Below are positions 8,205 to 16,471 of a stretch of DNA of 64,000 bases, piece by piece. The position numbers were made by a program, and so were the translations under genes. The DNA lies in contig NZ_JACVPF010000001.1 of assembly GCF_018882055.1 (NCBI RefSeq), positions 1,116,001 through 1,180,000 of the forward strand. The letters are read 5' to 3'. The notes beneath the pieces were generated by a model. That model was not told the DNA's origin. It worked only from the letters and a program-made list of their open reading frames with translations, and did no database searches. This DNA is from Polynucleobacter sp. es-MAR-4 (GTDB taxonomy: Bacteria > Pseudomonadota > Gammaproteobacteria > Burkholderiales > Burkholderiaceae). Position 1 is the first letter of the stretch, and the number at the start of each line of letters is the position of its first letter.

Positions 8205-8783
8205 ATGATTCGCACTATGCCGCGCTACTTACTGGCACTACTTTTGTTGCTACCGGCAATGCAATTCGCAAAAGCAGCCCCGCCAGCATCGACCAGCTGC
8301 AGCCCCCTGCTGTCCCACACATTTCCAAGATTGCAGGATGAAGCACCGCAAAACCTTTGCCAGTACCAGGGGAAGGTTGTTTTGGTTGTTAATACGGCCA
8401 GTTTTTGTGGCTTTACCAGTCAATATGAAGGCCTTGAGAAACTGTATGCCAAATATAAAGATCGTGGCTTAGTTGTATTGGGATTTCCATCAAATGATTT
8501 TGGGCAGCAAGAGCCAGGCAGTAATAAAGATATTGCCGACTTCTGTAAAAATACCTATGACGTGAAGTTCCCCATGTTTGCTAAGAGCTCAGTCAGTGGC
8601 AGTAATCCCAATCCTTTATTTAAGATGCTCATTGCCAAAACTGGTACAACTCCTAAATGGAATTTTTATAAATACCTTATTGATCGCAACGGCAATGTTG
8701 TGGACTCATATGGCAGCATGACCAAACCAACAAGCAGCAGCATTACTGGCGAGATAGAAAAACTTCTTGGAGAGAAAATTTAG
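8205..8783 (+). CDS. Exported glutathione peroxidase family protein
   Basis: Thiol peroxidase that reduces hydroperoxides, including lipid hydroperoxides. With the ATG at 8205 (AAAGG seven bases upstream) it is 192 residues and starts with a clear signal peptide (RYLLALLLLLPAM, cleavage near AKA-A), implying periplasmic action. An upstream in-frame ATG at 8127 would bury the signal. Peroxidatic C68 lies in NTASFCGFT, with Q102 in FGQQEPG and W152 in KWNF completing the active site. C114 sits where the resolving cysteine of Cys-type enzymes is found. It is a Cys enzyme, not a selenoprotein. It overlaps the following oxidoreductase gene by one base and probably protects or services the membrane lipids handled by that operon (inference). 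Confidence 0.88.
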   Translation: MIRTMPRYLLALLLLLPAMQFAKAAPPASTSCSPLLSHTFPRLQDEAPQNLCQYQGKVVLVVNTASFCGFTSQYEGLEKLYAKYKDRGLVVLGFPSNDFGQQEPGSNKDIADFCKNTYDVKFPMFAKSSVSGSNPNPLFKMLIAKTGTTPKWNFYKYLIDRNGNVVDSYGSMTKPTSSSITGEIEKLLGEKI

Positions 8784-10171
8784 TGGGAAAGAAAAAAGTT
8801 GCCATCATTGGCGCCGGTATATCTGGCTTGGGATGCGCCTATGCATTAAGACAACACCCGGATTTAGATATCACCGTATTCGAGGGTGGTAATCATATAG
8901 GTGGTCACAGTAATACAGTCGATCTCACACTAAAAACCTGTCAAGGCAAGATGACCCATGGTGTTGATACTGGATTTTTAGTATTCAATCGGAAAACTTA
9001 TCCTCGCTTAGTTCGTCTATTTGAAGAAATTCAGGTTCCGATTGCGCCATCAGAAATGTCCTTCTCAGTATCGATTGATGCTAGCGAAAAAACTGGGCGC
9101 AGGAAAAAAATTGAATGGGCCGGTAACGATCTCAATTCGTTTTTTGGGCAACGATCTAATTTGCTCTCGTTTTCATTTTGGAGAATGGCTTTTGACATCT
9201 TGCGCTTTAACCGTCTTGCTACGCGACTCGCAGAAGAACAAATCACTTCGAAGCTGGAATACTCAGAGCCAGATGAACGCATTAAAGATTTCTTAGATCG
9301 AAATCGATTTAGCACTAGCTTTAGAGAAAATTATTTTTTACCCATGATTGGCGCTATTTGGTCATGCTCTGTTGAGCAGATGCTAGAGTTTCCAATTCAG
9401 ACTATGGTGCGCTTCTGCCACAACCACGGCCTTTTGCAAATCCAAAATCGTCCGCAATGGCTTACTGTTAAAGGCGGATCAAGAGAGTATGTCAAGCTCC
9501 TTGTGGCAGCTTTGGAGAGGCACCGCGTCCAATTTGTACGTGAATCTGTTTCTCGTGTGAATGCGAGTCAAAGCGAAAATTCTCCGGTTGAGGTGATTAC
9601 CGCTTCTAGGTCATACCTGTTTGATGAAGTAGTTATGGCATGCCATAGCGATCAAACTTTAGAGTTAGTTCATGGCATTGGTCAAGATGCCCGCAACATT
9701 TTGGCCTCGATTCCTTATCAAAAGAATCGTGCAATTTTGCATACTGATATCAACTTCTTGCCAGCTACCGAGCGCTGCTGGGCGGCCTGGAACTACACTG
9801 CAAAATCTGGTGCAACACCAACCGCACAACAACACGTCAGCGTCAATTATTTAATTAACCGTCTGCAGCCTCTGCCTGAGGCATTCAAAAGCACGCAGAT
9901 TATTGTGAGCTTAAATCCACTGACTGATCCAAGCCCAAGATTAGTGCATGAAGAAATTCATTACTCACATCCAGTTTTTGACATGCGTGCGGTACAGGCA
10001 CAAAAAGAACTCCCTCTGATTCAGGGTATTTCGTCAATTTGGTATTGCGGCGCATGGACTGGGTTTGGTTTTCATGAAGATGGTCTTCGCTCTGGTGAAT
10101 TAGTGGCAATGGATCTAATGGAGAGCATCTCTCATCGCGTTAAATCCAGCTCCGTTAAAGATGTACAGTAA
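8783..10171 (+). CDS. FAD-dependent amine-oxidase-like oxidoreductase (COG2907)
   Basis: A 462-residue flavoprotein starting at a GTG that overlaps the previous TAG. The N-terminal Rossmann dinucleotide motif GAGISGLG (10-17) and the following acidic residue in VFEGG show FAD binding. GVDTGFLVFNRKTYPRLV and the C-terminal GAWTGFGFHEDGL are hallmarks of the COG2907 group. Members lie almost invariably next to DUF1365 and cyclopropane-synthase-like genes. From family knowledge they are suspected or shown to desaturate or oxidise membrane fatty acyl chains (for example in furan-fatty-acid synthesis in Rhodobacter; assignment from memory). The substrate here is inferred only. Confidence 0.85.
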   Translation: MGKKKVAIIGAGISGLGCAYALRQHPDLDITVFEGGNHIGGHSNTVDLTLKTCQGKMTHGVDTGFLVFNRKTYPRLVRLFEEIQVPIAPSEMSFSVSIDASEKTGRRKKIEWAGNDLNSFFGQRSNLLSFSFWRMAFDILRFNRLATRLAEEQITSKLEYSEPDERIKDFLDRNRFSTSFRENYFLPMIGAIWSCSVEQMLEFPIQTMVRFCHNHGLLQIQNRPQWLTVKGGSREYVKLLVAALERHRVQFVRESVSRVNASQSENSPVEVITASRSYLFDEVVMACHSDQTLELVHGIGQDARNILASIPYQKNRAILHTDINFLPATERCWAAWNYTAKSGATPTAQQHVSVNYLINRLQPLPEAFKSTQIIVSLNPLTDPSPRLVHEEIHYSHPVFDMRAVQAQKELPLIQGISSIWYCGAWTGFGFHEDGLRSGELVAMDLMESISHRVKSSSVKDVQ

Positions 10172-10957
10172 ATGAATGTGCCAACGATTAACTTTGGATC
10201 GGTAAGACATCGGCGCTTTCGTCCCGCTAAAAATGCCTTTGGCTACGGTGTATTTACTCTATCTATTCCAATGCGCATGCGCAGGAATAATCCTTCGTTA
10301 CTCAGCAAACATGGTCTTAGAGACAATCGCTTCGGACTTTTTTCATTTTTCGATCAAGACCATGGGTTAGGCAAAGGGGATAGCCTTTCCTGGATAGAGT
10401 CGATTCTTGAAGAAAACAAGATCCAGTATCTTGATGGCGAGATTTGGCTACAAACCTTCCCGCGCGTACTCGGCTATGTCTTTAATCCTGTTAGCTTTTG
10501 GATCTGTACCCGAGCTGATGGTCAGGTTCAAGCAGTGCTAGCAGAGGTGAATAACACCTTTGGCGAAAGACACTGCTACCTACTCCATCACGACTCTGGA
10601 GAAGCGCTGAAATCTGGTGAGACGCTAGTCAGCAAGAAGGTGTTCCATGTATCGCCTTTCTGTGACGTTCGCGGGGAATACCACTTCCGCTTTTTATTTC
10701 CCCAGGATAGCCATTCAAAGCGGAATATCGTTTGCCGAATTGAGTTGCATGAAGATGGCGCCCCATTGATCAATACCAGTATCAGCGGCCTTTCTCAGGC
10801 ACTAAGTAAAAGCACCCTCTATCTTGCCTTCTTGAGGTACCCGCTAATGAGCCTGGGTGTCATCGGCCGGATTCACTGGCAGGCATTGAAATTGTGGCTA
10901 AAAGGAGTACCCTTTTATTCAAAACCTAAACCACCAGAACTTGAAATTACTCGATGA
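10172..10957 (+). CDS. DUF1365 family protein
   Basis: A 261-residue protein of unknown biochemical function. It carries the family marks YVFNPVSFWIC (about 101-111), EVNNTFGERHCYLL and KVFHVSPFCDVRGEY. It sits immediately after the FAD oxidoreductase, with no gap, and overlaps the methyltransferase start by four bases. This FAD-DUF1365-Cfa order is conserved across many proteobacteria, so the product most likely works on the same phospholipid acyl chains. No signal peptide is visible; a hydrophobic stretch near the C-terminus (SLGVIGRIHW) may give peripheral membrane contact. Confidence 0.85.
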   Translation: MNVPTINFGSVRHRRFRPAKNAFGYGVFTLSIPMRMRRNNPSLLSKHGLRDNRFGLFSFFDQDHGLGKGDSLSWIESILEENKIQYLDGEIWLQTFPRVLGYVFNPVSFWICTRADGQVQAVLAEVNNTFGERHCYLLHHDSGEALKSGETLVSKKVFHVSPFCDVRGEYHFRFLFPQDSHSKRNIVCRIELHEDGAPLINTSISGLSQALSKSTLYLAFLRYPLMSLGVIGRIHWQALKLWLKGVPFYSKPKPPELEITR

Positions 10958-12249
10958 ATCGCCCCGGTCAATCCCTACTGTCTCGACTTACATTCTCCCG
11001 CCCCGAGAAGCGGGAGTCTAAGCAGCAACAATATCGCGCGAGCACACAAACTTTATTAGGTCTGCTCTCGCAATTGCGTAGCGGACATTTGATTCTTACA
11101 TTACCAAACAAGGAGGTAAGGGAGTTTGGAGACAATTCAGACCAACTGCATGCAGAAATTCAAGTGCTAGATTGGTCTGTATTTAAACAAGTACTATCCC
11201 ATGGCGATATTGGCTTTGCCGAGAGCTATATTCGAGGCGAGTGGAATACGCCAGACCTCAAGTCTGTTCTAGAGCTAGCTATTCGGAACCGCACCATTTT
11301 AGAAAAGGCAATCTATGGCAGTTGGTTGGGCTCCATAGCGTATCGCCTGAGACATTGGTTTAGGGATAACTCCAAATCTGGAAGCCGCAAAAATATTCAT
11401 GCGCACTATGACCTAGGCAATGCGTTCTATACCCTATGGCTAGATCCGTCGATGAGCTATTCAAGCGCTTGGTTCTCTGAGGGAGATAAGCAATCCTTAG
11501 TGGATGCACAGCGTGCAAAAATCAACCGCATATTGGACTCTATTCATGCTAAACCTGGCGACCAACTTCTAGAGATTGGCTGTGGTTGGGGTGGCTTTAT
11601 GGAAGAAGCCTTACGTAATGGCAATCAAGTGACCGGCCTTACTTTGTCGACAGAGCAAAAAGCTTTTGCGGACACTAGACTTCAAAAGGTCAATGCAGAA
11701 GCGGGCAATCAACAGAAATTCGAGGTACGCCTTCAAGACTATCGGGACTGTGAAGAACAATTTGATGGCATTGCCTCCATTGAAATGTTTGAAGCGGTTG
11801 GTGAAAACCATTGGGGTGAATATTTCCAAACCGTTGCAAAGCGTCTCAAGGCAGGTGGCAAAGCCTGCATCCAAACTATCGTCATTGCAGAAGACTTATT
11901 TGATCGCTATCGTCATAGCACCGACTTTATTCAGCAATACGTTTTCCCAGGCGGTATGTTGCCATCGCCCTCTAAATTTAAGGCTGCTGCAGCTAATGCG
12001 GGTTTAGAGGTTGAGTCAGAGTTTGCATTCGGTGCTGACTATGCCAAAACCTTATGCCTATGGCGTGACAGCTTTAATCACAAGATTGAAGAAATCTATC
12101 GCCTTGGTTTTGACGAGGCTTTTATCCGACTGTGGAATTTCTATCTCATGTATTGCGCCGCTGGATTCTCTGAAAAGAATATCGATGTCGTGCAATACAC
12201 CCTCAAACACCAAGATGCCATTCACTCAAGCGATGCCCTGCGCCCATGA
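10954..12249 (+). CDS. Cyclopropane-fatty-acyl-phospholipid synthase-like SAM methyltransferase
   Basis: Transfers a methyl or methylene carbon from SAM to unsaturated acyl chains of membrane phospholipids. The SAM site LLEIGCGWGG (205-214) and the acceptor-side block HYDLGNAFYTLWLDPSMSYS (151-170) are clear. Position 276-283 reads IEMFEAVG (E280) and is followed by QTIVIAE. These replace the GMFEHVG and HTI found in E. coli Cfa, as I recall them. The protein therefore belongs to the divergent branch associated with COG2907/DUF1365 neighbours, and methylation rather than cyclopropanation is possible. It is cotranscribed with its neighbours and overlaps the SDR by four bases. Confidence 0.88.
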   Translation: MNRPGQSLLSRLTFSRPEKRESKQQQYRASTQTLLGLLSQLRSGHLILTLPNKEVREFGDNSDQLHAEIQVLDWSVFKQVLSHGDIGFAESYIRGEWNTPDLKSVLELAIRNRTILEKAIYGSWLGSIAYRLRHWFRDNSKSGSRKNIHAHYDLGNAFYTLWLDPSMSYSSAWFSEGDKQSLVDAQRAKINRILDSIHAKPGDQLLEIGCGWGGFMEEALRNGNQVTGLTLSTEQKAFADTRLQKVNAEAGNQQKFEVRLQDYRDCEEQFDGIASIEMFEAVGENHWGEYFQTVAKRLKAGGKACIQTIVIAEDLFDRYRHSTDFIQQYVFPGGMLPSPSKFKAAAANAGLEVESEFAFGADYAKTLCLWRDSFNHKIEEIYRLGFDEAFIRLWNFYLMYCAAGFSEKNIDVVQYTLKHQDAIHSSDALRP

Positions 12250-13022
12250 AACAAAAAGGATTTGATTCATTTGTAAATCAACGTATTTGGATCATTGGCG
12301 CTTCCAGCGGAATTGGTGAGGCCTGTACACAAGCCTTTATCAAGGCGGGCGCAAGAGTTGCTCTTTCTAGTCGTCGTGCTGAGAAACTCAATTCCATCGC
12401 ACAATCCGCAGAACCGGGGCAGGCCTTAGTCTTGCCGCTAGATGTCACTCATCAAGAACAACTCATTTCTGCCTACCAGGGAATCTTAGAGGCCTGGGGC
12501 GGCTTGGATCTGCTGCTGTTTGTTTCGGGCGTATACACCCCCTTACGCGCTGATAATTTTGAGTTTGAAGTTGCGCAGAAAACAATTGATGCCAACCTCC
12601 TTGGCCCTATGCGGGCAGTGAGCATTGTTTTACCCAATATGCTCAAAAAGCATGCCGGTCATATTGCCATCGTTGGTAGCGTAGCTGGGTATAGTGGATT
12701 ACCGAAAGCCCTAGCCTATGGGCCGAGCAAAGCAGGAATTATTAACTTCTGCGAAACCCTGTACTACGACTTACTGCCGCAGGGCCTGAGTGTGCACATG
12801 ATTTCACCAGGGTTTGTAGCAACCGAAGCGACTGCACAGAATGATTTTGAAATGCCAGCACTCATTACTGCTGATGAGGCCGCAAAAGAAATTCTCTCAG
12901 GACTTCAAGCTGGAGAATTTGATATTCACTTCCCTAAGAGGTTTTCAGGATTCTTAAAGCTCCTCAGAATCCTTCCTTACCCGCTGTACTTCTGGATCGT
13001 ACGACGCTTCGTCAAAATCTAA
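12246..13022 (+). CDS. Short-chain dehydrogenase/reductase ending the lipid-modification operon
   Basis: A classical SDR of 258 residues with the cofactor motif GASSGIGE (18-25) and catalytic S145, Y158 and K162 (Y-G-P-S-K). The Arg pair in SSRRAEKL after the second strand suggests NADP(H) preference. The C-terminal hydrophobic stretch ILPYPLYFWIVRRF may associate with the membrane. It is the last gene of the operon, overlapping the methyltransferase stop. Context suggests a carbonyl or hydroxyl intermediate of acyl-chain modification, but the substrate is unknown. Confidence 0.85.
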   Translation: MKQKGFDSFVNQRIWIIGASSGIGEACTQAFIKAGARVALSSRRAEKLNSIAQSAEPGQALVLPLDVTHQEQLISAYQGILEAWGGLDLLLFVSGVYTPLRADNFEFEVAQKTIDANLLGPMRAVSIVLPNMLKKHAGHIAIVGSVAGYSGLPKALAYGPSKAGIINFCETLYYDLLPQGLSVHMISPGFVATEATAQNDFEMPALITADEAAKEILSGLQAGEFDIHFPKRFSGFLKLLRILPYPLYFWIVRRFVKI

Positions 13023-13031
13023 GGCTCTGAA

Positions 13032-13694
13032 TTACTTGTACTTATCCTTGCGGATTTTTTGCTCCAAGTAATCCATCACTGCAATCGCTTTAGCTTTGGT
13101 TCCAGCAATCGATGGAGAGGTCACGTAGCGACCCTGCATCACAATAGTTGGTACGCCATCAATGCGATAAGCATCAGCCATCTGTCTTGCTGCACGGGCT
13201 TTAGATACGACTGCAAATGAACGGTATGTAGCCAAGAAAGTATTGCGATCAATGCCCTGAGAGGCGACCCAATCCGCAATCTCATTTTCTGTCATGAGAC
13301 GCTTATTTTCTTTATGCATGGCGTACATCACTTTGTCATTCATCGCCTCACCTTTGCCCATAGCCTCTAAAGCATAGAACAATTGGCTGTGTGGCATAAA
13401 GTCATCACGGAAGGCAACAGGCACCTTGCGGAAGGTCACATCTTTTGGTTGGCGCTTAAGCCAAGCATTTAACTCTGGCTCAAAGTCATAACAATGTGGG
13501 CAACCATACCAAAAGAATTCGATGACCTCGACCTTACCCTTAGATTCAACCGGCTGAGGAGTAGGCAGAATACGGTAATCGAATCCCTCTTCGATCTTAG
13601 CGCTTTGGGCAGTAACAAAACCTGAAAAGGAAAAAGTTAATCCAAGAATAGCTGCAGATAAAAAAGTTCTCTTAGACTTAGATAATGTAATCAT
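13032..13694 (-). CDS. dsbA: Periplasmic thiol:disulfide oxidoreductase
   Basis: Introduces disulfides into exported proteins. A signal peptide (about residues 1-30, ending in VTAQ) precedes a thioredoxin fold with the active site C65-P-H-C68 in FWYGCPHCYDF, and a cis-proline segment IDGVPTIVM near residue 180. The 220-residue length fits DsbA. It is convergent with the SDR gene (9-bp gap), and its ATG overlaps the SPOR-protein stop by four bases. Confidence 0.94.
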   Translation of the reverse strand: MITLSKSKRTFLSAAILGLTFSFSGFVTAQSAKIEEGFDYRILPTPQPVESKGKVEVIEFFWYGCPHCYDFEPELNAWLKRQPKDVTFRKVPVAFRDDFMPHSQLFYALEAMGKGEAMNDKVMYAMHKENKRLMTENEIADWVASQGIDRNTFLATYRSFAVVSKARAARQMADAYRIDGVPTIVMQGRYVTSPSIAGTKAKAIAVMDYLEQKIRKDKYK

Positions 13695-14305
13695 GATTTG
13701 CTTGATTTAATAACGCTTGGTTTAATGCCCATGCCATTTAACTTATCGCGCACAGGATTGCTATCTTCAACACTGTTATAGGGGCCAACGCGTACTCGCC
13801 ATAGCGTGTTGCCTTCACTAGTGATCTCACTTAATTGAGACTGAATACCTTGAATAGCTAAACTGGCTTTTTGCGCATCTGCATCCGCGCGCTTATTAAA
13901 CGCACCTACTTGTAAGAAATAAATAGCGTCCGATTTTGCAACGGGAGTCGAGGCTGCATCAGCTGGCTTTTTGCCATTGGCCAAATCAGCAATGGGATCT
14001 GGCGCATTAGCGGCAGGTGCTGCAGACTTGCCTTGCAAAGGCTTATTCAGGTCTAGCGCCTCCGCTGGGGCAGCAGCCTCCCCTTCAGCTGGGGCTGATC
14101 CCGATTTAATAGTTAAAGGAAGATTGGGGGCTCTAACTCCAGGGCGCTCTTGGGGTGTATTTTTTGAGAGATAAAAGGCAATAACAAACGCAACACCCAG
14201 ACCAACTCCAAGCCCTAAGATAAAACCAAGAATAGTGCCGCCATACTCTGGACTCAAAGCCTCTGTCTTTGGAGTAAAGCCGGCGTGTTGATTGTTTTTT
14301 TTCAT
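13691..14305 (-). CDS. SPOR-domain membrane protein
   Basis: A 204-residue bitopic inner-membrane protein: a short cytoplasmic N-terminus, one Gly-rich membrane helix (about 23-47), an Ala/Pro-rich periplasmic linker, and a C-terminal SPOR domain (about 128-204, YFLQVGAFNKRADAD ... WRVRVGPY). SPOR domains bind denuded glycan strands at the division septum, so a FtsN- or DedD-like cell-division role is likely. It lies 50 bases downstream of argS, the usual betaproteobacterial order argS-SPOR-dsbA. Confidence 0.88.
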   Translation of the reverse strand: MKKNNQHAGFTPKTEALSPEYGGTILGFILGLGVGLGVAFVIAFYLSKNTPQERPGVRAPNLPLTIKSGSAPAEGEAAAPAEALDLNKPLQGKSAAPAANAPDPIADLANGKKPADAASTPVAKSDAIYFLQVGAFNKRADADAQKASLAIQGIQSQLSEITSEGNTLWRVRVGPYNSVEDSNPVRDKLNGMGIKPSVIKSSKS

Positions 14306-14355
14306 CGTGTCCCCATCCTTCTTTTTACTTCTTAAGCGCTAGCAAGAACTACAGC

Positions 14356-16083
14356 TTACATCTTAGCGGGTGCTGATACACCTAATACTTTTAATCCATT
14401 TTCAAGCACTTGACGAGTCGCCGAAAGTAAGGCGAGACGAGCCAATTTAAGTGCAGGGTCATCCACCAAAACGCGGTCCGCGTTATAGAAAGTATGGAAG
14501 TCTCCCGCTAAATCACGTAAGTAGAAAGCTAAAGCATGTGGCGCCAAGTCTGCTGCTGCATCAGTAAGCATTTCTGGATATTCAGCTAAGCGTCGTAATA
14601 AATGATCTGAGGCTTTACTTTGCAATAGGGAGAGGTCTGCACCCTTCAGATCAGAAGCTTGTCCACCCCATTGAGTCAAGATTGAGCAAATACGCGCATG
14701 AGCATATTGCACATAGAACACAGGGTTTTCATCATTCTGTTGCAAGGCTAAATCCACATCGAATACAAATTCGGTATCAGCTTTACGGGAAATGAGGAAG
14801 AAACGTACAGCATCTCGCCCACGCTGAAGCGCTAACTCACGCTCATCAGAGGTCATCTCTGGCGTCACACCACCAGACCACTCAACTAAATCACGCACAG
14901 TCACATAGGAGCCTGCACGTTTAGAAATTTTGACTTCTTCACCATGGCGCATCACCGTCACCATCTTATGCAATACGTACTCTGGATACGTTTTTGGAAT
15001 ATCCCAACCACGCTTCTGAGCCACGCCCTGTAGGCCTGAGCGCACACGGGCGATCGTGCCATGGTGATCACTGCCTTGCACGTTAATCACCTTTTCAAAG
15101 CCGCGATTCCATTTACTGGTGTGATAGGCGACATCCGGCACAAAGTAGGTAAAGCTACCATCGGACTTTCGCATGACGCGATCTTTATCATCGCCATCAT
15201 CTGTCGTCTTCAGCCAAAGTGCGCCCTCAGACTCGTAGGTCTTGCCAATGCCCTGCAGCTCTTCGACAATTTTTGCAACACTACCATCGGTATACAAAGA
15301 AGATTCTAGGTAGTAGCAATCAAACTTCACGCCAAATGTTTTTAAATCGATATCTTGTTCATTGCGCAAATACGCAACCGCAAACTGACGAATAGCTTCA
15401 AGCTCGTCTTTATATCCAGGCGAAGCTTTAAAGGCAGCTGCAATCTCCGCAATGTATTCACCGTTATAAGCGCTTTCTGGCCAAGCCGCATCGCCTGGCT
15501 TAAGTCCATTTAATCGAGCCTGAACTGAGAGCGCCAAGTTCGCAATCTGAACCCCAGCATCGTTGTAATAAAACTCGCGGTGCACTTTAATGCCTTGCGT
15601 TGCCAATAGGTTTGCCAAGGCATCGCCGAGTGCAGCCTGACGGCCATGACCAACGTGTAGTGGTCCAGTGGGATTGGCGGATACAAACTCAATCATGGCG
15701 CTGGACACTGGGGCCGCTTCTGGTGCTAGCTGACCGAACTGGGATCCTGCCGTGAGGACCTCTTGCACCACTGCAGTTTTAGCGGCATTGCTCAAGCGAA
15801 AGTTAATAAATCCAGGGCCCGCGATCTCGCAAGACGCGATGAGGTCACTATAGCCGGGCTGCTGCTCCAGACGCTCAACCAATGCTTGCGCCAACTCCCT
15901 CGGATTCAGCTTCCAAGCTTTGGATAGCTGAAGAGCAATATTGCAAGCGACATCGCCATGGTCTACCGCTTTAGGGCGCTCCAAACGAGGCGCAGGGGCA
16001 TCACCCAAACCACGCTCCTGAGCCAAACCCTGCAGGGCTGCGCTCAGCATTTGAATTAAACGATTTTTATTAGTTAACAACAT
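14356..16083 (-). CDS. argS: Arginyl-tRNA synthetase
   Basis: Class I aminoacyl-tRNA synthetase charging tRNA-Arg. The N-terminal additional domain (1-120) precedes the HIGH-type motif HVGH (143-146) in [16 protein letters not shown]. The KMSKS-like loop reads KISKRAG, as usual for ArgRS. The C-terminal DALR anticodon-binding domain ends with [14 protein letters not shown]. The 575-residue length is typical. It is divergent from DUF1840 with a 35-bp gap. Confidence 0.97.
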   Translation of the reverse strand: MLLTNKNRLIQMLSAALQGLAQERGLGDAPAPRLERPKAVDHGDVACNIALQLSKAWKLNPRELAQALVERLEQQPGYSDLIASCEIAGPGFINFRLSNAAKTAVVQEVLTAGSQFGQLAPEAAPVSSAMIEFVSANPTGPLHVGHGRQAALGDALANLLATQGIKVHREFYYNDAGVQIANLALSVQARLNGLKPGDAAWPESAYNGEYIAEIAAAFKASPGYKDELEAIRQFAVAYLRNEQDIDLKTFGVKFDCYYLESSLYTDGSVAKIVEELQGIGKTYESEGALWLKTTDDGDDKDRVMRKSDGSFTYFVPDVAYHTSKWNRGFEKVINVQGSDHHGTIARVRSGLQGVAQKRGWDIPKTYPEYVLHKMVTVMRHGEEVKISKRAGSYVTVRDLVEWSGGVTPEMTSDERELALQRGRDAVRFFLISRKADTEFVFDVDLALQQNDENPVFYVQYAHARICSILTQWGGQASDLKGADLSLLQSKASDHLLRRLAEYPEMLTDAAADLAPHALAFYLRDLAGDFHTFYNADRVLVDDPALKLARLALLSATRQVLENGLKVLGVSAPAKM

Positions 16084-16118
16084 AGATAAGTGAGTTTATC
16101 AGGTGGTAAGCTATCGAA

Positions 16119-16436
16119 ATGATCTATCAATTTCGCTCCAAAGCAGGTCCAGACGTCATCATGCTGGCTGATCTGACCCAGCGAATCTTTGAAATTTTGG
16201 GCCGCCCATTAGAGTCCAGAGGCATTTTGACGGTTGAGCAACTGCCAGCCCTCATCATCGCCTTAGAAACCGCCATTCTGAAAGACCTTGAAGAGCGGGC
16301 TAAAAGTAATACGGCAGATGCAGAAAATACTGAAAAACCGAAGCTGGCCGACAGGCTAGGACAGCGTGCCTACCCTTTCTTAGAGCTCATGAAGCAGGCT
16401 AAAGCGAAGGATGAGCCGGTGATGTGGGGCGTTTAA
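16119..16436 (+). CDS. DUF1840 domain protein
   Basis: A small (105-residue) soluble protein of a betaproteobacterial family with no known function. It starts with the family motif MIYQFRSKAGPDVIML and ends with the conserved AYPFLELMKQAKAKDEPVMWGV, here given as YPFLELMK and PVMWGV. It is divergent from argS and convergent with metH; neither neighbour suggests a function. Confidence 0.8.
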   Translation: MIYQFRSKAGPDVIMLADLTQRIFEILGRPLESRGILTVEQLPALIIALETAILKDLEERAKSNTADAENTEKPKLADRLGQRAYPFLELMKQAKAKDEPVMWGV

Positions 16437-16471
16437 GTACCTGATCCCGCTCCTCCCCACCCAAATCCAAC

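Noticed and set aside
9031..9315. Antisense frame of 94 codons within the FAD oxidoreductase gene
   Set aside because: A shadow of the real gene: no start context, no domain, and the sense frame is a clear conserved flavoprotein.
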